NCBI GenBank assembly: GCA_017559885.1 | Contig: JAFYQN010000028.1 | Location: forward strand, 1 to 12,022 | DNA from: Clostridia bacterium | Lineage (GTDB): Bacteria; Bacillota; Clostridia; Oscillospirales; Acutalibacteraceae | Direction: 5' to 3' | Length of the DNA stretch: 12,022 nucleotides | Shown here: in pieces, positions 7,768 through 12,022 of the stretch | How the letters are laid out: every line of letters starts with the position of its first letter | Numbering within the stretch: the first letter of the stretch is position 1 | The notes under the pieces: generated by a model | Seen by the model: the letters and a program-made list of their open reading frames with translations, nothing else | Told to the model about the DNA's origin: nothing | Database searches by the model: none | Position numbers and translations under genes: made by a program

Positions 7768-8688
7768 TTATATAACGTTAATTAAAACAATTGAAATCGT
7801 AATAAGTATCATACCAAAAATACTGCGCATATTTATTTTTTCTTTAAACATAACCGCCGCCATTATTGCAGAGAGTATCAAATTGCTACCGAATTTTAAC
7901 GGATATATAAGCACGGTATTTGTTATATACTCGTTTGTAAGCGTACCTAAATAGGTATCAAGATACAAAAATATTGCAATAAAAATTATATAAACCCAAA
8001 GTCTTTTAAAGGGAAATTTATTAAAGCTTTGTTTTATGTTAATTTTCGTTTTCTTGCAAACTATTGGTATCGCAATAATAAATATAATTGCGGCAAAAAT
8101 AAAGGTTAATAGACCAAAGTATGATTTGTTACATACTACATTTGCTTCGTCGGTATAATATGTAAAAAACTTTTGGCAAAATCCCATAAGACCGTTTGAT
8201 AATGCAACACATAACAATAATAAAATATCAGTAATACTCAGTTTCTTTTTTGTAATCGAATTATTGTAACCACACATTACAAAAACTGCCGCCATCATAA
8301 TTACTATACCAATGTATTGTGTTGGTTTTATGGTGCCACCAAAAAATAAGGCGCCACTAAAACATGGTATTAGTATTCCGCCGGCGGTAAGACACACGTC
8401 AACAAAAAGATATGCTCCACCTCGTACTGCAAAAAGCCAACTGAGTAAAAAAGCTGCATTGGCAAGACCGTTTAAAGCGGAAATTATAAGTATTGTTTTG
8501 TCAACTTCCAGTCCTTCTCCCGAAATAAAAAACAAAATGCCGCCAATAACAACACACAATAGCACACGTATTGATTGTAATAACAATCCGTCGGTAATTC
8601 CGTTTATGTGTTCACTGCTTTTTTTACCGCAATAACCTTTAGAAACGCCGACCAATACGTTTGTAAATAAAAATAAGTATCCTATCAT
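7768..8688 (-). CDS. DMT-superfamily (EamA-like) membrane transporter, substrate unknown
   Basis: Predicted ten-helix membrane permease of the drug/metabolite transporter type. Ten hydrophobic segments alternate with short polar loops, in two similar five-helix halves. The end of the second half, FKEKINMRSIFGMILITISIVLI, has the pattern typical of EamA domains (a short charged loop, then a Gly-containing last helix). ATG 8688 is chosen because it overlaps the upstream gene's stop in an ATGA arrangement, typical of translational coupling. This gives 306 residues. An in-frame TTG at 8703 would add five residues, but neither start has a good Shine-Dalgarno sequence. It is the second gene of a two-gene operon with a Gfo/Idh/MocA oxidoreductase, so uptake or efflux of the oxidoreductase's substrate or product is a reasonable inference. 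I cannot name the substrate. Confidence 0.8.
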   Translation of the reverse strand: MIGYLFLFTNVLVGVSKGYCGKKSSEHINGITDGLLLQSIRVLLCVVIGGILFFISGEGLEVDKTILIISALNGLANAAFLLSWLFAVRGGAYLFVDVCLTAGGILIPCFSGALFFGGTIKPTQYIGIVIMMAAVFVMCGYNNSITKKKLSITDILLLLCVALSNGLMGFCQKFFTYYTDEANVVCNKSYFGLLTFIFAAIIFIIAIPIVCKKTKINIKQSFNKFPFKRLWVYIIFIAIFLYLDTYLGTLTNEYITNTVLIYPLKFGSNLILSAIMAAVMFKEKINMRSIFGMILITISIVLINVI

Positions 8689-9737
8689 ATATTTACCCAA
8701 CAATTCTTTTCGGATGATTTCAAAATTGAATCAAGTATTTTTTGACTACGAAGGCCGTCTTCTATCGTAGGCAAAATATCACAGCGCTCACCATTAAGCA
8801 TTTTGATAAATTCGGCTTCTTGTGTGGTGTGGAATTCTTGCGGTACAGTAATTGTTTGCAATCTGTCGCCACCAATATCACTTACTTCCGAATAAAAATC
8901 TAAAACATTTGGATTATTCATATTAAAACAAATTAAACCCTTTGTGCCATAAATATCAAATTTAACGCTATTCGGCTTACCCATAGCGCAACGAGAGATT
9001 ACAAAGTTACCCCTAACACCATTTTCTATATTACAAATAAAACTACAATAGTCATCGGTATCAACTTTTGCCATTTCTTCGCTATCAATTTTTTGGCGTT
9101 CTTTTACAATTATATCGGTAACTCCGCAAACAGAGGTAATTTTACCTGCCAAAAGTTCTGCCATATCTATGAGATGTACGCCAAGATCGCCTAAAACACC
9201 CGTACCTGCCATTTCTTTTTGAAAACGCCACTCTAAGCGTCTACCTTTAATAAAGCCGCTATCCTTAAAATATTCAACGTCTACGTTTAGTATATCACCA
9301 ATATGTCCGTTATCAATAATCCATTTTGCATATCTGATAGCGGGCATAAAACGGTAGGTAAAGCTCATCATATTAAGAACGTAATTTTCTTTCAATGCGT
9401 TTTTAAGTGGTTCACAACATTGTAAGTTGATTGATAATGGTTTTTCAACGTTGACGGGTTTGCCCATCTTAATTGCCGCGGTGGCAATTGGGATATGCAA
9501 ATGATTTGGAGTACAAATTTCAACGGCATCCACTTCGGGTGAGGCAATTAAATCGTGATAGTCGGTAAAACGAAGTTCGTCAGGTATGCCAAGGTCATTG
9601 CCAACGATTTTAAGTTTATTTTCATCAATATCGCATATAGCGGTAATTTTGCAGTTTTCAACGTCTTTAAGTTCAGGAATATGTCGTGTATTTGCTATCA
9701 TACCAAGTCCGATTATTCCGATTTTTTTAAAATACAT
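8685..9737 (-). CDS. Gfo/Idh/MocA-family NAD(P)-dependent oxidoreductase
   Basis: Cytoplasmic dehydrogenase of the glucose-fructose oxidoreductase/inositol dehydrogenase family, usually acting on sugars, inositols or their derivatives. The 350 residues are of typical length. The N-terminal Rossmann fold has the GLGMIA dinucleotide loop (G10, G12, A15) and an acidic residue ending the second strand (D36), which favours NAD over NADP. The family motif EKP with catalytic Lys (E98-K99-P100) is present. In the C-terminal domain, GDLGVHLID (D184, H188) provides the Asp/His pair expected in the active site. The RBS AAGGAG lies 8 nt before ATG 9737. It is the first gene of the - strand operon and its TGA overlaps the transporter's ATG. 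A divergent AraC regulator probably controls it. The substrate cannot be predicted from sequence alone. Confidence 0.9.
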   Translation of the reverse strand: MYFKKIGIIGLGMIANTRHIPELKDVENCKITAICDIDENKLKIVGNDLGIPDELRFTDYHDLIASPEVDAVEICTPNHLHIPIATAAIKMGKPVNVEKPLSINLQCCEPLKNALKENYVLNMMSFTYRFMPAIRYAKWIIDNGHIGDILNVDVEYFKDSGFIKGRRLEWRFQKEMAGTGVLGDLGVHLIDMAELLAGKITSVCGVTDIIVKERQKIDSEEMAKVDTDDYCSFICNIENGVRGNFVISRCAMGKPNSVKFDIYGTKGLICFNMNNPNVLDFYSEVSDIGGDRLQTITVPQEFHTTQEAEFIKMLNGERCDILPTIEDGLRSQKILDSILKSSEKNCWVNI

Positions 9738-9768
9738 AATATTTACTCCTTAATATATGTTTTATTGC

Positions 9769-9797
9769 ACTATACAATAGCAAAAACTGTTATTCAA
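9769..9797 (-). promoter_or_regulatory. Sigma-A-type promoter for the oxidoreductase-transporter operon
   Basis: On the - strand, TTGAAT (complement of 9792-9797), a 17-bp spacer and TATAGT (complement of 9769-9774). Transcription would start near 9762, leaving a leader of about 25 nt that contains the AAGGAG site. A short dyad TATTG/CAATA (9763-9767 and 9775-9779) straddles the -10 box. Confidence 0.65.
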
Positions 9798-9810
9798 TGG
9801 ATATTTCAAC

Positions 9811-9825
9811 AAAGTATTGTACTTT
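9811..9825. promoter_or_regulatory. 15-bp dyad, candidate operator between divergent promoters
   Basis: AAAGTA-TTG-TACTTT is a perfect 6-bp inverted repeat with a 3-bp centre. It lies just upstream of the -35 box of the oxidoreductase promoter (9792-9797) and before the -35 box of the regulator promoter (9839-9844). This is a natural activator or repressor position, but the binding protein is inferred. AraC-family proteins more often use direct repeats. Confidence 0.35.
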
Positions 9826-9838
9826 TCGTTTAAAAACA

Positions 9839-9867
9839 TTGATAAATATATCGGTGTATGTTAATAT
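9839..9867 (+). promoter_or_regulatory. Sigma-A-type promoter for the AraC-family regulator
   Basis: TTGATA (9839-9844), a 17-bp spacer and TAATAT (9862-9867). Expected transcription start is near 9874, so the regulator mRNA would have a very short leader before ATG 9878 or 9884. Confidence 0.5.
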
Positions 9868-9883
9868 AAATTTGGTGATGAAA

Positions 9884-10708
9884 ATGCAAAAAATAGAATT
9901 AATGAACCTATACGAAATGGACTATAATTTAGGTAACGTTTTTGCAATGCAACAGTTTTGGCGAGAGAATACAAATTTTAAAATGAACGTCCCAAGAAAA
10001 ACAAGTTGTTTGTTATATTTTTGCGGCGGTTATGCAAAATATGTATTTGGCAATGGTGAAAAATTATCGGTACCAAACGGTTCTGTTTTATATATTCCCG
10101 AGGGTTGCACATACAAAACTAATTTTTTTAAATACGATAATAATCTACCTACTACAATACTTATTGAATTCAACTTGCTTTTAGAGGATGGTAAGCATTT
10201 TTGCGTAGCAAACAAACCAACAATTTTAAGACAAGAAAGCAACGTGCATATAGAAAAAGCTTTTAATGAGGTTGCCGAGTTGTATTCATCGGCGGTTATA
10301 CCGTTATCAAAAATAAAGTCTATAATTTATGGGCTACTATCGGATATGAGTTTTTCATTGCGACAGCAAAATATTTATTCAAAAGATTTTCACACCATTG
10401 CAAAAGGTATATCATATTTAGAAAACGATTTAAAGAGCGAAAAAACCGTGGCGCAACTCGCCCAAATGTGTCACGTAAGTGAAAGTACGTTTAGACGCTT
10501 ATTTAAAGAGTATACGGGCAAAACTCCTATTGAATACCGAATTGAAAGACGTATTGAATATGCCAAAAAACTGCTTAATACAGGTAGTATGACCGTGGTG
10601 GAAGTAGCTCTTGAAACAGGTTTTGTTGACCCTGCATACTTTTGTCGCGTTTTTAAAAAGCAAATGGGCATTACTGCGGGGGAGTATCTTCGTAATTTAG
10701 AAATTTAG
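9884..10708 (+). CDS. AraC-family transcriptional regulator
   Basis: Predicted ligand-responsive DNA-binding regulator. The N-terminal half looks like a cupin-type sensor domain (LLYFCGGYAKYVFGNG, then VPNGSVLYIPEGCTYKTNF). The last 100 or so residues form the double helix-turn-helix AraC domain: TVAQLAQMCHVSESTFRRLF is the first HTH. The conserved VVEVALETGFVDPAYFCRVFKKQMGI region is the second, ending in the usual GEYLRN. ATG 9884 is preferred because a GGTG site precedes it by 6 nt. In-frame ATG 9878 is almost as plausible. ATG 9797 has no ribosome binding site and lies inside the divergent promoter. Length is 274 residues from 9884, normal for the family. It is divergent from the oxidoreductase-transporter operon and is its probable regulator. 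The ligand is unknown. Confidence 0.9.
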   Translation: MQKIELMNLYEMDYNLGNVFAMQQFWRENTNFKMNVPRKTSCLLYFCGGYAKYVFGNGEKLSVPNGSVLYIPEGCTYKTNFFKYDNNLPTTILIEFNLLLEDGKHFCVANKPTILRQESNVHIEKAFNEVAELYSSAVIPLSKIKSIIYGLLSDMSFSLRQQNIYSKDFHTIAKGISYLENDLKSEKTVAQLAQMCHVSESTFRRLFKEYTGKTPIEYRIERRIEYAKKLLNTGSMTVVEVALETGFVDPAYFCRVFKKQMGITAGEYLRNLEI

Positions 10709-10712
10709 TAAA

Positions 10713-10749
10713 AAAACACGAGACGACCAAGTTGGTCGTCTCGTGTTTT
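10713..10749. terminator. Rho-independent bidirectional terminator between the AraC regulator and the Cys-rich protein gene
   Basis: Perfect 18-bp inverted repeat: AAAACACGAGACGACCAA (10713-10730) and its complement (10732-10749), with a single central base, so the effective loop is about 3-5 nt. The GC-rich stem core is flanked by A-runs on the left and T-runs on the right, giving a U-tract in both directions. It lies 4 bp after the regulator stop and 17 bp beyond the stop of the convergent small gene. Confidence 0.95.
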
Positions 10750-10766
10750 GCCGTATGGATTTTAAA

Positions 10767-10901
10767 TTAGCAACCGCAACCGTTGTTTGTGCAAGAAGTG
10801 CAACCACAACCACAGCCGTTATCGCCGTTGTTACCGCAGCAGCAGAATAAGAGGATAAGGATGATAATCCAAGTACAACCGCCAAAGCCATTATTACACA
10901 T
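10767..10901 (-). CDS. 44-residue cysteine/glycine/asparagine-rich single-pass membrane protein, function unknown
   Basis: Very small gene with an excellent AAGGAGG ribosome binding site (complement of 10910-10916) 8 nt before ATG, a TAA stop and a strong terminator just beyond. The product starts MCNNGFGGCTW. A hydrophobic helix follows at residues 11-19 (WIIILILLF), then a CCCG junction (C20-C22), and then a tail of repeated GCGC-like and NNG units. It has 11 Cys, 10 Gly and 7 Asn in 44 residues. The design (Gly-rich start, short TM segment, Cys-rich tail) resembles small proteins often seen in Clostridia and given uninformative names such as high-cysteine or YjcZ-like proteins; that similarity is from memory. 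A metal-binding, envelope or spore-surface role is possible but unproven. No confident promoter is seen upstream. Other frames here give longer open stretches without a matching ribosome binding site. Confidence 0.8.
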   Translation of the reverse strand: MCNNGFGGCTWIIILILLFCCCGNNGDNGCGCGCTSCTNNGCGC

Positions 10902-10972
10902 AATCAAGACCTCCTTTTTTGTCTTTCATCACATACTATGCAAAATTACAAGTTGGTGTTACAAAATAAATA

Positions 10973-11001
10973 TTGATTTTTACAAAGCATTATTTTATAA
11001 T
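10973..11001 (+). promoter_or_regulatory. Sigma-A-type promoter of the ctsR-clpC operon
   Basis: TTGATT (10973-10978), a 17-bp spacer and a perfect TATAAT (10996-11001). Expected transcription start is near 11008, inside the adjacent CtsR operator. Confidence 0.8.
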
Positions 11002-11003
11002 AA

Positions 11004-11020
11004 AGTCAAAGAAAGTCAAA
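11004..11020 (+). promoter_or_regulatory. CtsR operator (heptad direct repeat)
   Basis: AGTCAAA-GAA-AGTCAAA matches the known CtsR consensus, a direct repeat of (A/G)GTCAAA separated by NAN. It begins 3 bp after the -10 box and covers the predicted transcription start, so bound CtsR would block initiation. The ctsR Shine-Dalgarno AGGGGAG (11021-11027) follows immediately. This indicates autoregulation of the ctsR-clpC operon. Confidence 0.9.
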
Positions 11021-11032
11021 AGGGGAGTTTAG

Positions 11033-11494
11033 ATGAAACTTAGCGATTTAATTACAAGCGAAATACTTCGCATGCTTAATGAGTCGGAGGAAAACACTGC
11101 CGAAATACAGCGTAACGATTTTGCGGAGTCCATTGGTTGCGCTCCAAGTCAGATAAATTACGTTTTGTCTTCACGTTTTACTCCCGAACATGGTTATATA
11201 ATTGAAAGTCGTCGCGGTGGCGGCGGTTATATAAGAATTAGTCGTGTTGTTATGCGTAAATCTACTGCGCTTATGCATATTATAAATTCCATTGGCGATA
11301 GAATTGATATGATGAGCGCGCGTATTGTTATTGAAAACTGTTTGCAATCCGAGATTATAACTCAAGACGTTGCAAAGGTTATGTACGCGGCGCTATCAAA
11401 CAACGTAACTCGCAGTGTGCCTGTTGTTTTGCAAGATAGTTTGCGTGCGGCAATTCTTAAAGAAATGTTACTTGTTCAAATATTAGACAAATAA
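11033..11494 (+). CDS. ctsR: Class III heat-shock repressor CtsR
   Basis: Dimeric winged-HTH repressor of clp protease genes in Firmicutes. Length is 153 residues, as usual. The N-terminal HTH spans roughly residues 25-48 (FAESIGCAPSQINYVLSSRF). The glycine-rich wing follows as ESRRGGGGYIRI: tetraglycine at 62-65, preceded by R61, which aligns with the B. subtilis arginine (R62) phosphorylated by McsB. The C-terminal helical dimerisation domain contains DVAKVMYAALSN. The ATG has AGGGGAG at 5 nt. A canonical CtsR site lies directly upstream. clpC starts 120 bp downstream; mcsA and mcsB, often found between the two, are absent, so heat release of CtsR may not depend on a local arginine kinase. 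Identification is secure. Confidence 0.96.
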   Translation: MKLSDLITSEILRMLNESEENTAEIQRNDFAESIGCAPSQINYVLSSRFTPEHGYIIESRRGGGGYIRISRVVMRKSTALMHIINSIGDRIDMMSARIVIENCLQSEIITQDVAKVMYAALSNNVTRSVPVVLQDSLRAAILKEMLLVQILDK

Positions 11495-11614
11495 TTGTAA
11501 TTTGTTTCAAAATGTTAAATCGTGGTAATAATTATATCAATCATCCTATATATAATTAGTGGAGATTGATACCTAATTTCGCGTTATTTACGCGCATTAA
11601 GGAGATTTAATATT
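11495..11614 (+). other. Structured ctsR-clpC intergenic region (clpC leader)
   Basis: The 120-bp gap can form a stem-loop: TATCAATC (11535-11542) pairs perfectly with GATTGATA (11564-11571). TCC (11544-11546) and GGA (11561-11563) extend it to 11 bp across one bulged A. A second small hairpin, CGCGT-TATTT-ACGCG (11580-11594), ends 4 nt before the clpC ribosome binding site. Neither is followed by a U-tract, so they are not terminators. No CtsR heptads and no convincing promoter are seen here. A role in RNA processing or translation control is only a guess. Confidence 0.5.
11599..11604 (+). promoter_or_regulatory. Ribosome binding site supporting the TTG start of clpC
   Basis: AAGGAG lies 10 nt before TTG 11615. 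No in-frame ATG or GTG exists between this site and the conserved N-terminus of ClpC, so TTG is the best start. Confidence 0.75.
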
Positions 11615-12022
11615 TTGAGATATAGTTTTAACGGATTTACCGAAAAAGCCAACGACGCCTTAAATCAAGCAATAAACAGCGCATCTATGTTAGGGCACAC
11701 CTATGTAGGTAGCGAGCATTTGCTTTTGGGTTTGCTTCGCATAGGAAGTGGTGTTGCGGCAAACGTTCTTATAAAATTTAACGTTACAGCCGAAAGCATA
11801 GAAGAACTTATAGCAATAAATATTGGTACAGGTACCCCTACAAAACTTTCGCCCGATTATTTTACACCAAGAGCCAAAAACGTTCTTGAGGTTGCAATGC
11901 GTACTGCGGCAAATATGGGCAAAAAGTATATTGGTACCGAGCATATACTAATAGGAATTTTAAGTGAAAAAGATAATTTTGCCATAAGATTTTTAAAAGA
12001 ACTTGGCAGCGATTTGCCGTCA
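11615..12022 (+). CDS. clpC: ATP-dependent Clp protease ATPase subunit ClpC, 3'-truncated
   Basis: AAA+ unfoldase of the Hsp100 family that feeds substrates to ClpP. Only the first 136 residues are present; the gene runs off the right edge (full length is about 800-850). The visible part is the Clp N-domain, two tandem repeats: FTEKANDALNQAINSA...GSEHLLLGLLR (about residues 7-42) and FTPRAKNVLEVAMRTA...GTEHILIGIL (about 82-116). The start is TTG, since the conserved RYSFNGFTEKA begins immediately after it and AAGGAG is correctly spaced. It is downstream of ctsR in the same orientation and presumably under the CtsR-controlled promoter. The ClpC rather than ClpA/B/E assignment rests on the N-domain sequence and the ctsR linkage; the AAA modules are not visible. 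Confidence 0.93.
   Translation, partial: MRYSFNGFTEKANDALNQAINSASMLGHTYVGSEHLLLGLLRIGSGVAANVLIKFNVTAESIEELIAINIGTGTPTKLSPDYFTPRAKNVLEVAMRTAANMGKKYIGTEHILIGILSEKDNFAIRFLKELGSDLPS

Noticed and set aside
8312..8635. 107-residue + strand open frame inside the transporter gene
   Set aside because: Antisense shadow of hydrophobic codons; no initiation signals.
7741..9823. AGTATTGTACT shared between the ftsZ terminator and the 9811-9825 dyad
   Set aside because: A shared 11-mer in a 12-kb window is expected by chance, and both copies arise as centres of palindromes.
10697..10891. A 64-residue open frame on the - strand overlapping the Cys-rich gene
   Set aside because: It runs across the terminator hairpin and has no ribosome binding site; the AAGGAGG and the terminator fit the 44-residue frame instead.
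10783..11043. An 86-residue + strand open frame across the ctsR promoter
   Set aside because: It reads antisense through the Cys-rich gene and then through the ctsR promoter and operator, has no ribosome binding site, and has low-complexity sequence.
11560..11610. Leader peptide starting at TTG 11567 and ending just before clpC
   Set aside because: The GGAG is only about 2 nt from the TTG, too close for initiation, and the peptide has no regulatory codon pattern.

Overview
The window comes from a low-GC Gram-positive bacterium, most likely a member of the Clostridia and possibly an uncultured gut lineage. The evidence is strong AGGAGG-type ribosome binding sites, AT-rich sigma-A-like promoters, a clostridial-style division/cell-wall (dcw) cluster, and a CtsR/ClpC heat-shock locus with a textbook CtsR operator. 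The DNPR motif in MurE points to meso-diaminopimelate peptidoglycan. The finer taxonomy is inference.

Positions 1-7720 hold a tightly packed dcw cluster, all on the + strand: murE (5' end cut by the window), mraY, ftsW, murG, murA, ftsQ/divIB and ftsZ. Together these genes cover lipid I/II synthesis (MraY, MurG), two cytoplasmic precursor steps (MurA, MurE), septal polymerisation (FtsW), the divisome scaffold (FtsQ) and the Z-ring (FtsZ). murF, murD and ftsA are absent from the interval. ftsZ has its own extended -10 promoter, and a strong hairpin terminator ends the cluster at 7731-7761.

Positions 7768-10708 hold an accessory module. A two-gene operon on the - strand encodes a Gfo/Idh/MocA oxidoreductase and a 10-TM DMT/EamA-like transporter, coupled by an ATGA overlap. 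An AraC-family regulator is transcribed divergently from it. The shared intergenic region contains a promoter in each direction and a 15-bp dyad between them. The layout suggests a locally controlled uptake and metabolism unit for a sugar-like compound of unknown identity.

Positions 10709-12022 hold a perfect bidirectional terminator, a 44-residue cysteine/glycine-rich membrane protein on the - strand, and the stress locus: ctsR, with promoter and operator, followed by the start of clpC. mcsA and mcsB are not between ctsR and clpC. The 120-bp ctsR-clpC gap can form a stem-loop.

I see no CRISPR array, tRNA or rRNA gene, insertion sequence or phage gene, and no clearly novel multi-gene system. 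The most unusual items are the tiny Cys-rich protein, the divergent FtsZ tail in a cluster lacking ftsA, and the structured clpC leader.
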